Origin: Burkholderia sp. WAC0059
GTDB lineage: Bacteria; Pseudomonadota; Gammaproteobacteria; Burkholderiales; Burkholderiaceae
NCBI RefSeq assembly: GCF_002870125.1
Contig: NZ_PNEO01000017.1
Span: forward strand, 1 to 64,000
Direction: 5' to 3'
DNA: 64,000 nt
Shown: positions 52,353-61,452 of the stretch, one piece after another
Numbering within the stretch: the first letter of the stretch is position 1
How the letters are laid out: each line of letters starts with the position of its first letter
Notes under the pieces: model-generated
What the model saw: only the letters and a program-made list of their open reading frames with translations
The model's database searches: none
What the model was told of the DNA's origin: nothing
Program-made: the position numbers and the translations under genes

Positions 52353-54157
52353 GGGCGGATTTCCGGGTCATGGGGCAAAGGGACGCGCGGCGGCGCGCCG
52401 GCGGGAAGCGTTTGCGCTTCGGCAGCTTCGGCAGCAAGGCCCGGCCCGACGTTCAGCCCGGCCGATTCCTCCGGGTCCTCCGCGCCGTCGGGCGACGGCG
52501 GCTCGGCCGCGGCGGGCAGCGTGAACCAGAACGTCGCCCCCTCCACCCGGCCGTCGGCGGCCGTGCGATTGACGGCGCCGATCGCCCCGCCATGCGCCTC
52601 GACGATCGCCCGGCAGATCGCGAGCCCGAGGCCGATGCCGGGTGTCGCCGATTCCCGTTCGCCGCGCGTGAATTTCTCGAACAGGTGCCCGCTCATGCCC
52701 GGCGGCAACCCCGGCCCGCTGTCCTCGAGGCTCACGCGCACGAAACCGCCGGTCGCCGTGCCCTGCGCCGCAACGCCATCGGCCGTGCCGGCGTAATACG
52801 CGCGGATCACGAGCGGCGAGCCCTCGGGCGTATATTTCGCCGCGTTTTCGAGCAGGTTCGCGAAGAGCCGCTCCATCAGCACGGCGTCGAGCTGCAGCAG
52901 CGGCAGCCCCGCGTCGAGCCTGACCTGCACCGGATGCCGCGCGAGCACGCGCCGGCAGGCGCGCAACGCGGCGCCGACGGTCTCCTCGACGAGCGTCCAC
53001 TGGCGGTTCAACTGCAGCGTGCCCGACTGCAGGCGCGCCATGTCGAGCAGGTTCGTGACGATGCCGGTCATGCGCAGCGCCTCGTCGTGGATCGCCTCGG
53101 CCAGCTCGTCGCCGGGCTGCGGCTCGGGGGCGCCCGCGCGCGACTGGGCCAGCGTCGAGGCGAGCCCGACGATGGCCGTGAGCGGCGTGCGCAGATCGTG
53201 CGAGATCGCCGACAGCAGCGAATTGCGCAGCCGTTCGGACTCCATGTCGACGAGCGCGTCGCGCGCGACCTCGACGTAATGCACGCGTTCGAGCGCCAGC
53301 GCGATCTGCGCGGCGAAGGTCTCGAGCATGCGCAGTTGCTCGGGCACCTGCAGCTCGACCGGATCGCGCACGGCCACGGCCAGCACGCCGCGCGTGCGCA
53401 TCGGCGCCTTCAGCGGCAGATAGCGCGCCGCGGCGCCCGGCAGCGTATCGGTGCCGCGCCCGGCCGGCTTTTGCTGGTCGTACACCCACTGGCCGACGTC
53501 GAGGTCGAGCGCCGCGTCGTCGAGCATCGTCCGCGGATCGGCCTCGCCGGACCCGCCGGTTCCGCGCCCAGCGCGCCCGACACGCCCCGCGCCGTCCGGC
53601 AGAAGGATCGCGACGCGCGCGCCGAACACCGCGCCGACGTGGCGGCTGCCGGTCGCGACGATCTCCCCGACGGCGAGCGCCGCCGCCAGCTCGCGCGCCA
53701 TCGCGTACATCGCGCTCGTGCGCTGCTCGCGACACCGCGCGGCGCCCGCCTCGCGGCGCAGGCTCGAGGTCAGGTGGCTGATGACAAGCGAAGTCAGCAG
53801 CATGACGGCGAAAGTCAGCAGATACTGCGTATCCGACACCGACAGCGACAGGCGCGGCGGCACGAAGAAGAAATCGAACGCCGCGACGCTCGCGAACGAG
53901 AGCACCACGCCGGGCCCCCGGCCGAGCTTCGCCGCGGCGAACACGACGCCACCCAGATAGAGCATGACGAGGTTCGCGAGGTCGATCCGGCCGAGCAGCG
54001 CATCGGCGAGCAGCGTGATGGCCGCGCCGATGCCGAGCGCGAACGCGTAGGCGCGCGGCGGCGAACGGCGGGCGAGCGCCGTCAGCGCGCCGCGCCGGCG
54101 CTTCGCGTCGTCGCCCTGCCGGCGGTCGGGCAGGGCGTCAGGATCGGGTCGGTTCAT
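52349..54157 (-). CDS. KdpD-like sensor histidine kinase lacking the N-terminal KdpD/Usp region
   Basis: A 602-residue kinase. Residues about 37-133 hold four transmembrane helices (DUF4118), about 147-293 a GAF-like domain, HisKA has H320 in SAISHDLRTPLTAI, and HATPase_c lies about 415-570 (NLLENAAKYTPEG, GIGLGLAICRAI). Full KdpD is near 900 residues and begins with a cytoplasmic KdpD domain and a Usp domain, both absent here. ATG 54157 gives a 35-residue basic lead; the frame stays open only to 54238. The last 50 residues are a Pro/Ala/Glu-rich tail. Confidence 0.88.
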   Translation of the reverse strand: MNRPDPDALPDRRQGDDAKRRRGALTALARRSPPRAYAFALGIGAAITLLADALLGRIDLANLVMLYLGGVVFAAAKLGRGPGVVLSFASVAAFDFFFVPPRLSLSVSDTQYLLTFAVMLLTSLVISHLTSSLRREAGAARCREQRTSAMYAMARELAAALAVGEIVATGSRHVGAVFGARVAILLPDGAGRVGRAGRGTGGSGEADPRTMLDDAALDLDVGQWVYDQQKPAGRGTDTLPGAAARYLPLKAPMRTRGVLAVAVRDPVELQVPEQLRMLETFAAQIALALERVHYVEVARDALVDMESERLRNSLLSAISHDLRTPLTAIVGLASTLAQSRAGAPEPQPGDELAEAIHDEALRMTGIVTNLLDMARLQSGTLQLNRQWTLVEETVGAALRACRRVLARHPVQVRLDAGLPLLQLDAVLMERLFANLLENAAKYTPEGSPLVIRAYYAGTADGVAAQGTATGGFVRVSLEDSGPGLPPGMSGHLFEKFTRGERESATPGIGLGLAICRAIVEAHGGAIGAVNRTAADGRVEGATFWFTLPAAAEPPSPDGAEDPEESAGLNVGPGLAAEAAEAQTLPAGAPPRVPLPHDPEIRP

Positions 54158-54404
54158 GCCTCGTCTGGGGGTTGGATCGCGCGCGTCGGCAAACACGTAC
54201 CGGATCGTCGCACCGGAACCCGCCGATGGCAACCGCACCGGGCGCGGCCGGCCGGCGCGATAGCCGCAACGGTAAGCGCTCGCGCATCAAGAACGGATTA
54301 AAGGAGCCGGGCCCGGCATAAAAAAATCGTAAACGGGCACGGTGCGTGCCGATCGGGCAAGGCCGTCCGCCTGGCGAAACGCCCCGAAGCGGAGCGGGAA
54401 AACG

Positions 54405-55379
54405 CTACGGCACGAGGATGGTCGAGCCCGTCGTGCGGCGCGCCTCGAGGTCGGCATGCGCCTTCGCCGCGTCGGCGAGCGCGTAGCGCTGGTTGATCGC
54501 CGTCTTCACCTTGCCCGACGCGACGACCTCGAACAGCTCGGCCGACATCGCCTCGTAGTCGCCGCGCTTCGCGATGTAGGTGAACGCCGTCGGCCGCGTG
54601 AAGAACAGCGAGCCGCGCCCGGCGAGTTCCGACGCGTCGATCGGCGGCAGCGGTCCCGACGCGGCGCCGAACGAGACGAACATCCCGAGCGGCGCGAGGC
54701 AGTCCAGCGAAGCCGTGAAGGTGTCCTTGCCGATCGAGTCGTAGACGACGAGCACGCCGGCGCCGTTCGTGATCTCGCGCACGCGCGCCGCGAGGTCCTC
54801 GCGCGTGTAGACGACCGGGTAATCGCAGCCGTGCGCCTGCGCGATCCGCGCCTTCTCGTCGGAGCCGACCGTGCCGATCACGGTCGCGCCGAGCGCCTTC
54901 GCCCACTGGCAGACGAGCAGGCCGACGCCGCCCGCGGCCGCGTGGATCACGATCGTGTCGCCGGCCTTCACGCGATAGGTGCGGCGCAGCAGGTATTGCG
55001 CCGTGAGCCCCTGCAGCATGATCGAGGCGGCCGCCTCGTCGCTCAACGCGTCGGGCACCTTCACGACCTTCTCCGCGGCCAGCACGCGCGCCTGCGCATA
55101 AGCGCCCGGCGGCCGCGCGACGTAGGCGACGCGGTCGCCCGCGCGCAGGCCGGCAACGTCCGGCCCCACCGCCGTCACCTCGCCGGCCGCCTCCACGCCG
55201 AGCCCGCCCGGCAGCGGCTGCGGATAGAATCCGTTGCGGAAATAAACGTCGATGTAATTGAGCCCGACGGCGGTCTGCCGGATGCGGACCTCGCCCTCGC
55301 CCGGCTCGCCCACCTCGACGTCGACCCACTTCATGACCTCCGGGCCGCCGGCCCGGTCGTAACGGATTGCCTTGCTCAC
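54405..55379 (-). CDS. quinone oxidoreductase (zinc-free MDR family)
   Basis: A 324-residue NADPH:quinone reductase of the zeta-crystallin/Qor group. Segments VGLNYIDVYFRNGFYP in the GroES-like part and IHAAAGGVGLLVCQWAKALG in the Rossmann part are typical. No zinc-binding Cys set is present. It is 75 bp after mgsA on the same strand. One-electron-free reduction of quinones is the family activity. Confidence 0.92.
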   Translation of the reverse strand: MSKAIRYDRAGGPEVMKWVDVEVGEPGEGEVRIRQTAVGLNYIDVYFRNGFYPQPLPGGLGVEAAGEVTAVGPDVAGLRAGDRVAYVARPPGAYAQARVLAAEKVVKVPDALSDEAAASIMLQGLTAQYLLRRTYRVKAGDTIVIHAAAGGVGLLVCQWAKALGATVIGTVGSDEKARIAQAHGCDYPVVYTREDLAARVREITNGAGVLVVYDSIGKDTFTASLDCLAPLGMFVSFGAASGPLPPIDASELAGRGSLFFTRPTAFTYIAKRGDYEAMSAELFEVVASGKVKTAINQRYALADAAKAHADLEARRTTGSTILVP

Positions 55380-55454
55380 GACGTCTCCTCCCGTATTGGA
55401 ATCGGTGAAATCGGGCCGGCCGCACGCCGCGCCCGTCGTGCCCCATGCCCGGCG

Positions 55455-55877
55455 TCAGATCGAGCCGGCAAGCCTCAGCGCCAGCACGTCCAGAATCATC
55501 CGTGCGGTCGAGACGTTCGTCGCGCACGGCACGTTGTGCACGTCGCAGGCGCGCACGAGCGCGTTGATGTCGGGCTCGTGCGGCTGCGGCGTCATCGGAT
55601 CGCGCAGGAAGATCACCATGTCCACCTTGCCCTCGGCGAGCTGCGCGCCGATCTGCAGGTCGCCGCCGTGCGGCCCCGACAGCATGCGCTCCACGACGAG
55701 GCCGTGCGCCGCGGCCACGCGCGCGCCCGTCGTGCCCGTGGCGACGAGCCGGCAGCGGCGCAGCGTGTCGAGATACCCGCCCGCGAGCGCCACGATCTCG
55801 TCCTTCATGCGGTCGTGGGCGATCAGCGCGATGCGCGCGTTCGCGGCCTGCTGCCGCGCCGTGTCGTTGCCGCTCAT
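55455..55877 (-). CDS. mgsA: methylglyoxal synthase
   Basis: A 140-residue enzyme converting dihydroxyacetone phosphate to methylglyoxal and phosphate, a bypass of lower glycolysis when phosphate is limiting. Family motifs are visible: IALIAHDRMKDEIV, ATGTTGARVA (phosphate site), SGPHGGDLQIGA with the catalytic Asp and its neighbour, and FLRDPMTPQPHEPDI. Length is near the E. coli value (152). It lies 3 bp after the SDR gene, hence translationally linked, and 75 bp before qor. Confidence 0.93.
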   Translation of the reverse strand: MSGNDTARQQAANARIALIAHDRMKDEIVALAGGYLDTLRRCRLVATGTTGARVAAAHGLVVERMLSGPHGGDLQIGAQLAEGKVDMVIFLRDPMTPQPHEPDINALVRACDVHNVPCATNVSTARMILDVLALRLAGSI

Positions 55878-55880
55878 GGC

Positions 55881-56660
55881 TCAGTACGTCCCCGGGTAGG
55901 TGCCGCCGTCGATGAGCCAGTTCTGCCCCGTGATGTAGCCCGCGTGGACGCTGCAAAGAAACGCGCAGGCGCGGCCGAACTCGTCCGGCGTGCCGAAGCG
56001 GCCGGCAGGAATGCCGGAGAGCCGCCGCCGGCGGGCCTCCTCGACGGGAATGTTCTGCGCCTTCGCCTGGGCGGCGAGCGTGCCGACGACCCGGTCGGTC
56101 TCGAACGAGCCCGGCAGCAGGTTGTTGATCGTCACGCCGGTCGCGGCGACCTTGCGCGCGATGCCGGCGACGAAGCCGGTCAGCCCCGAGCGCGCGCCGT
56201 TCGAAAGGCCGAGCACGTCGATGGGCGCCTTCACCGACGAACTCGTGATGTTGACGATGCGCCCGAAGCCGCGCGCGATCATGCCGTCGAGCGTCGCGCG
56301 GATCAGCTCGATCGGCGTGAGCATGTTCGCGTCGAGCGCGCGGATCCAGTCGTCGCGCGAGAACTCGCGGAAGTCGCCCGGCGGCGGACCGCCCGCGTTG
56401 TTCACGAGAATGTCGGGCTGCGGACAGGCGGCGAGCGCCGTGGCCCGGCCTTCGGGCGTGGTGATGTCGCAGGCCAGCGTACGCACCTCGACGCCCGTTT
56501 TCGCGCGAATCTGCGCGGCGCACTCCTCGAGCGTCTGCGCCGTGCGCGCGACGATCGTCAGGTTCACCCCTTCCGCCGCGAGCGCCTCGGCACAGCCGCG
56601 TCCGAGCCCCTTGCTGGCCGCGCACACGAGCGCGGTCCGTCCTGCGATACCCATGTCCAT
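55881..56660 (-). CDS. atypical SDR family protein lacking the YxxxK motif
   Basis: A 259-residue SDR-fold protein. The cofactor site is present as CAASKGLGRG, with NNAGG. The catalytic Ser lies in NITSSSVKAP, but the usual Tyr-x3-Lys is replaced: LGLSNGARSGLTGF has Leu where Tyr is expected and Ala/Arg near the Lys position. GAGGAG 9 nt upstream supports the ATG at 56660. It may be catalytically altered or use another mechanism. It leads the SDR-mgsA-qor group. Confidence 0.88.
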   Translation of the reverse strand: MDMGIAGRTALVCAASKGLGRGCAEALAAEGVNLTIVARTAQTLEECAAQIRAKTGVEVRTLACDITTPEGRATALAACPQPDILVNNAGGPPPGDFREFSRDDWIRALDANMLTPIELIRATLDGMIARGFGRIVNITSSSVKAPIDVLGLSNGARSGLTGFVAGIARKVAATGVTINNLLPGSFETDRVVGTLAAQAKAQNIPVEEARRRRLSGIPAGRFGTPDEFGRACAFLCSVHAGYITGQNWLIDGGTYPGTY

Positions 56661-56842
56661 CGATTCAGGCTCCTCTCCAGTCTGTGTCGTGCGCGTCGAT
56701 CGCGCCGCCGGTCTTTCCCGATTCTAGAAGAATCGGCGCCGCCGCGCCCGCCGACGTTTTTGGCGCCCGGCCTTCGGCTTCCTCTCGCTTCCCTTATACT
56801 CGGTCTCGAGCCGCCGCCTCGCATCCGGTCCCCCGCCCCGCC

Positions 56843-57493
56843 ATGAAACAGGACAGCCGCTTCCCGAACCTCGTCATCCTCGATCACCCGCTCATCCAGC
56901 ACAAGCTCACGCACATGCGCGACAAGGACACGTCCACCCGGGCGTTCCGCGACCTGCTGCGGGAGATTACGCTGCTCATGGGCTACGAGATCACGCGCGC
57001 GCTGCCGATGACGACGCGGCGCGTGCAGACTCCGCTCGTCGAGTTCGACGCGCCCGTGATCGCCGGCAAGAAGCTCGCGATCGTGCCGGTGCTGCGCGCG
57101 GGCGTGGGCATGTCCGACGGGCTGCTCGAGCTGATTCCGTCGGCGCGCGTCGGGCACATCGGCGTCTATCGCGACGCCGACCACCGCCCCGTCGAATATC
57201 TCGTGCGCCTGCCCGACGTCGAGGACCGCACGTTCATCATCTGCGACCCGATGGTGGCGACGGGCAACTCAGCCGTGCATGCCGTCGACGTGCTCAAGCG
57301 GCGCAACGTGCCCGGCTCGCGCATCCTGTTCCTCGCGCTCGTCGCGGCGCCCGAGGGCGTCGAGGTGTTCAGCCGCGCGCACCCGGACGTGAAGCTCTAC
57401 GTCGCGGCGCTCGATTCGCACCTGAACGGGCACGCCTATATCGTGCCGGGTCTCGGCGACGCCGGCGACCGGCTGTTCGGCACCAAGAACTGA
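56843..57493 (+). CDS. upp: uracil phosphoribosyltransferase
   Basis: A 216-residue enzyme salvaging uracil to UMP with PRPP. The PRPP loop reads ICDPMVATGNSAVHAV, the N terminus is NLVILDHPLIQHKLTHMRDK, and YIVPGLGDAGDRLFGT closes the uracil site. A -10-like TATACT is at 56795-56800. The gene is divergent from the atypical SDR. Confidence 0.96.
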   Translation: MKQDSRFPNLVILDHPLIQHKLTHMRDKDTSTRAFRDLLREITLLMGYEITRALPMTTRRVQTPLVEFDAPVIAGKKLAIVPVLRAGVGMSDGLLELIPSARVGHIGVYRDADHRPVEYLVRLPDVEDRTFIICDPMVATGNSAVHAVDVLKRRNVPGSRILFLALVAAPEGVEVFSRAHPDVKLYVAALDSHLNGHAYIVPGLGDAGDRLFGTKN

Positions 57494-58024
57494 GGCCAGC
57501 AGACCGGCAAACGGCATCATGACCCCGACCCGCCTTGCGCTGCGCGGCCGCCCGGGAAAATGCCCGCCGAAAACCGTCCCGACCATACAGGGGGCGCAGT
57601 CGCCGGGTCCCGGCGTGATAAAATTCGAATCCACCTGAAAAATCGCGCCGAGGCCGGCATGGCTCCCGTCATGGAACCGTAGCGAGAGAAGTGGTAGCGG
57701 GACAAGGACGTGGCAACAGCCGGGACAACGGCGTGGGCAACGGCGCCGGCCGCTCTCCCCCGCCGCGGTTCGGGCCGGTCCTGGGCCCGACGGCGCCGGC
57801 ACGGAACCCCGATCGGTCGCGAACCGCCGGCCAGCATGGGTCGCACAGGGGCGATCCGCGCGACGGGCGCGCAGGCGGATACACGGACGAAACCACGCGG
57901 ACGGCACCCCGAACGGAACCGAGGCCGGCATTGCCTGCGCGCGGCGCGTTCGCGACGGCGGCGACAATCGCAACGATACTTGCACTATGCGTGCGCCCCG
58001 CTGGCGCATGCGACGGAGAAAGGT
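57494..58024 (+). other. upp-yebC intergenic region
   Basis: This 531-bp region has no convincing gene. It contains a GATAAAAT element near 57617-57624 without a good -35. A Gly-rich open frame starting with GTG at 57691 overlaps the next gene and has simple repeats of GGGACAA and GTGGCAAC. A 9-bp stem hairpin lies at 57989-58011, 14 bp before the YebC-family start. A long 5' leader or small RNA is possible. Confidence 0.5.
57989..58011 (+). repeat. hairpin just upstream of the YebC-family gene
   Basis: GCGTGCGCC pairs with GGCGCATGC (one G-T pair) around a 5-nt loop, ending 13 nt before the ATG and next to its AAAGG. It could affect initiation. Confidence 0.4.
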
Positions 58025-58753
58025 ATGGCGGGTCATAGCAAATGGGCCAACATCAAGCACAAGAAAGCAGCCGCTGACGCGAAGCGCGGCAAAGTCTGGA
58101 CCCGGCTCATCAAGGAAATCCAGGTGGCGGCGCGCCTCGGCGGCGGCGACATCGACACGAATCCGCGCCTGCGCCTCGCCGTGGACAAGGCGACCGACGC
58201 GAACATGCCCAAGGACAACATCAACCGCGCGATCCAGCGCGGCGTGGGCGGCGTGGACGGCGCGAGCTACGAGGAAATCCGCTACGAGGGCTACGGCATC
58301 GGCGGCGCCGCGATCATCGTCGACACGATGACCGACAACCGCACGCGCACCGTCGCCGAAGTGCGGCACGCGTTCTCGAAGTTCGGCGGCAACATGGGCA
58401 CGGACGGCTCGGTGTCGTTCATGTTCGATCACGTCGGCCAGTTCCTGTTCGCGCCCGGCACGCCGGAAGACACGCTGATGGATGCCGCGCTCGAGGCCGG
58501 CGCCGACGACGTCGTGACCCACGACGACGGCAGCATCGAGGTGGTCTGCCCGCCCAACGACTTTCCGAAGGTGAAGGCCGCGCTCGAAGCCGCCGGCTTC
58601 AAGGCCGAAGTGGCCGAGGTCACGATGAAGCCGCAGACCGAAGTCGAATTCAGCGGCGAGGATGCGATCAGGATGCAGAAGCTGCTCGACGCGCTGGAAA
58701 ATCTCGACGACGTGCAGGAAGTGTTCACGAACGCGTCGATCGACGACGAGTGA
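58025..58753 (+). CDS. YebC/PmpR family regulator
   Basis: A 242-residue YebC/TACO1-family protein, once described as a DNA-binding regulator and now also linked to translation of proline-rich stretches. It begins MAGHSKWANIKHKKAAADAK. The three-domain fold is indicated by NINRAIQRGVGG, YEGYGIGGAAIIVDTMTDNR and FGGNMGTDGSVSFMF. AAAGG precedes the ATG at 58025. The long leader upstream is unusual. Length is standard. Confidence 0.96.
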   Translation: MAGHSKWANIKHKKAAADAKRGKVWTRLIKEIQVAARLGGGDIDTNPRLRLAVDKATDANMPKDNINRAIQRGVGGVDGASYEEIRYEGYGIGGAAIIVDTMTDNRTRTVAEVRHAFSKFGGNMGTDGSVSFMFDHVGQFLFAPGTPEDTLMDAALEAGADDVVTHDDGSIEVVCPPNDFPKVKAALEAAGFKAEVAEVTMKPQTEVEFSGEDAIRMQKLLDALENLDDVQEVFTNASIDDE

Positions 58754-58968
58754 AGGGCCGGATGCCGCGAGACGCGACGGGCACGGAAGGCCCGGCGCGG
58801 AACACCGCGACGCGGCGCGCGCGGGACTGCGCCGCGCGCACGGCCTGAACGCCGCGCCGGGTCGCGCACACGCCGGGGTCGGGCTTTGCGCGCATCATGC
58901 ACAATTGCGCGGCCGATACGCTCGCTGAGCCGTCGGCCGTCACTGTTTTCAAGTCTTCGGGGAATCAC

Positions 58969-60249
58969 ATGAAGTTACTCGTCGTCGGTTCTGGCGGCCG
59001 TGAACATGCGCTCGCGTGGAAGCTCGCGCAGTCGCCGCGCGTGCAGCTCGTCTACGTCGCGCCGGGCAACGGCGGCACCGCGCTGGACGAGCGGCTCGCC
59101 AACGTCGAAATCACCGATCCGGACGCGCTCGCCGACTTCGCCGAGCGCGAGCAGGTGGCGTTCACGCTCGTCGGGCCGGAAGCGCCGCTTGCCGCCGGCC
59201 TCGTCAACCGCTTCCGCGCGCGCGGCCTGAAGGTCTTCGGGCCGACGAAGGAAGCGGCGCAACTCGAAAGCTCGAAGGACTTCGCCAAGGCGTTCATGAA
59301 GCGCCACGGCATTCCGACCGCCGCCTACGAGACGTTCTCGGACGTCGCCGCCGCGCACGCCTACGTCGACGCGCAGGGCGCGCCGATCGTCGTCAAGGCC
59401 GACGGCCTCGCGGCCGGCAAGGGCGTCGTCGTCGCGACGACGGCCGACGAGGCGCACGCGGCCATCGACATGATGCTCGCCGACAACAGGCTCGGCGACG
59501 CCGGCGCGCGCGTCGTGATCGAGGAGTTCCTCGCGGGCGAAGAAGCCAGCTTCATCGTGATGGTCGACGGCATGCACGTGCTGCCGCTCGCGTCGAGCCA
59601 GGACCACAAGCGTCTCGCCGACGGCGACCAGGGCCCGAACACGGGCGGCATGGGCGCCTACTCGCCCGCGCCCGTCGTCACGCCGCAACTGCACGCGCGC
59701 GTGATGCGCGAGATCATCCTGCCGACCGTCAACGGCATGGAGAAGGAAGGCATCCGCTACACCGGCTTCCTTTACGCGGGCCTGATGATCGACGCGCAGG
59801 GCAACCCGAGGACGCTCGAATTCAACTGCCGGATGGGCGACCCCGAAACGCAGCCGATCATGGCGCGGCTCAAGGGCGACTTCTCGAAGGTGGTCGAGCA
59901 GGCCATCGCGGGCACGCTGAACACGGTCGAGCTCGACTGGGACCGGCGCACGGCGCTCGGCGTCGTGCTTGCCGCGCACAATTACCCCGACACGCCGCGC
60001 AAGGGCGACCGCATCAGCGAGATTCCGGCCGAAACCGCCGACTCGGTGACGTTCCACGCGGGCACGACGCTCACGGACGGCAAGCTCGTCACCTCGGGCG
60101 GCCGCGTGCTCTGCGTGGTCGGGCTCGCCGACTCGGTGCGCAGCGCCCAGTCCGTCGCCTACGAAACGGTCAACCAGATTTCGTTCGACGGCATGCAGTA
60201 CCGTCACGACATCGGCTACCGCGCGGCGAACCGCAAGCAGCAGGGTTGA
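58969..60249 (+). CDS. purD: phosphoribosylamine--glycine ligase
   Basis: A 426-residue ATP-grasp enzyme of purine synthesis joining glycine to phosphoribosylamine. It opens MKLLVVGSGGREHALAWKL. ATP-grasp motifs include KADGLAAGKGVVVA, EEASFIVMVDG and the Mg-binding FNCRMGDPETQP. The C-terminal domain is complete. There is a 215-bp gap after the YebC-family gene. Confidence 0.97.
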   Translation: MKLLVVGSGGREHALAWKLAQSPRVQLVYVAPGNGGTALDERLANVEITDPDALADFAEREQVAFTLVGPEAPLAAGLVNRFRARGLKVFGPTKEAAQLESSKDFAKAFMKRHGIPTAAYETFSDVAAAHAYVDAQGAPIVVKADGLAAGKGVVVATTADEAHAAIDMMLADNRLGDAGARVVIEEFLAGEEASFIVMVDGMHVLPLASSQDHKRLADGDQGPNTGGMGAYSPAPVVTPQLHARVMREIILPTVNGMEKEGIRYTGFLYAGLMIDAQGNPRTLEFNCRMGDPETQPIMARLKGDFSKVVEQAIAGTLNTVELDWDRRTALGVVLAAHNYPDTPRKGDRISEIPAETADSVTFHAGTTLTDGKLVTSGGRVLCVVGLADSVRSAQSVAYETVNQISFDGMQYRHDIGYRAANRKQQG

Positions 60250-60524
60250 CGGGGCTCCGCGCGCCCGGCGGCGACCCGTTCGCGCCGCCGGGCGCGCGTC
60301 CGGACACCCTCCTGCGCTACGCGCCCTCGCCCGGAACGATAGGCAAGCCTGAAAAGGCGCGTCCGGCGCCGGCTCCCGGTGCGAGCCCGACATGCGACTC
60401 CGCCCCCGGCCGGGGTCCGATCGGCGCTACACTGCCGCTGTCGGCGCGCCCTCGCAGGCGGACAGTCTCCCGCCGGCGATCCGAACGATTCCGCGACGCT
60501 CAAGGCGCCGCCCCCTTCTCACCG

Positions 60525-61448
60525 ATGACCGACTCGACTCACGACAGCGCAGCCGTGCGCACCTGGCTGCAGGGCCTGCAAACGCAGATCGCCGACACGC
60601 TCGGCGCGTTCGACGGCACCACGTTCGCCGCCGACGCCTGGCAGCGCCCCGACGGCGGCGCGCTGCGCGGCGGCGGCTGCACGCGGATTCTCGAGGGCGG
60701 CCAGTTCTTCGAGCGCGCCGGCATCGGCTTCTCCGACGTGTCCGGCGCCGCGCTGCCGCCGTCCGCGAGCGCCGCGCGGCCGCAGTTGGCCGGCCGCGGT
60801 TTCGAGGCGATGGGCGTGTCGCTCGTGCTGCACCCGCGCAACCCGTACTGCCCGACCGTGCACATGAACGTGCGCCTCTTCGCGGCGACGCGCGAGGGCG
60901 AGGCGCCCGTCTTCTGGTTCGGCGGCGGCATGGATCTCACGCCCTACTACGGCTTCGAGGACGACGCGCAGCATTTCCACCGCGTCTGCCGCGACGCGCT
61001 CGCGCCGCACGGCGCGGACCTGTACCCGCGCTTCAAGCGCGGATGCGACGAATACTTCTTCCTCAAACATCGCAACGAAGCGCGCGGCATCGGCGGGATT
61101 TTCTTCGACGACTTCTCCGAGCCCGGTTTCGAGCGCGCGTTCGCGACGACGAAAAGCGTCGGCGAGGCGTTTCTCGACGCGTATCTGCCGATCGTCGAGA
61201 AGCGCCGTGCGCTGCCGTACGGCGAGGCCGAGCGCGCGTTCCAGGCCTACCGGCGCGGGCGCTACGTCGAATTCAACCTCGTCTGGGATCGCGGCACGCT
61301 GTTCGGTCTGCAGAGCGGCGGACGCGCCGAGTCGATCCTGATGTCGATGCCGCCCGGCGCGAGCTGGCGCTACGACTGGCAGCCGCAGCCGGGCTCGCCC
61401 GAGGCGCGGCTCTACACCGACTTCCTGCCCCCGCGCGACTGGGTCTGA
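60525..61448 (+). CDS. hemF: oxygen-dependent coproporphyrinogen III oxidase
   Basis: A 307-residue aerobic heme-pathway enzyme. Typical blocks are GGCTRILEGGQFFERAGI, NPYCPTVHMNVRLF, FGGGMDLTPYYGF and NEARGIGGIFFDDF, and RRGRYVEFNLVWDRGT comes near the end. The ATG at 60525 is the family start. The frame is open across the upstream purD region but this is coincidental. nadD begins 4 bp after its stop. Confidence 0.96.
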   Translation: MTDSTHDSAAVRTWLQGLQTQIADTLGAFDGTTFAADAWQRPDGGALRGGGCTRILEGGQFFERAGIGFSDVSGAALPPSASAARPQLAGRGFEAMGVSLVLHPRNPYCPTVHMNVRLFAATREGEAPVFWFGGGMDLTPYYGFEDDAQHFHRVCRDALAPHGADLYPRFKRGCDEYFFLKHRNEARGIGGIFFDDFSEPGFERAFATTKSVGEAFLDAYLPIVEKRRALPYGEAERAFQAYRRGRYVEFNLVWDRGTLFGLQSGGRAESILMSMPPGASWRYDWQPQPGSPEARLYTDFLPPRDWV

Positions 61449-61452
61449 CGCC

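Noticed and set aside
57691..58038. A Gly/Arg-rich 115-codon frame starting at GTG upstream of the YebC-family gene.
   Set aside because: It has low complexity, overlaps the YebC-family start and lacks a ribosome binding site; I treat it as non-coding.
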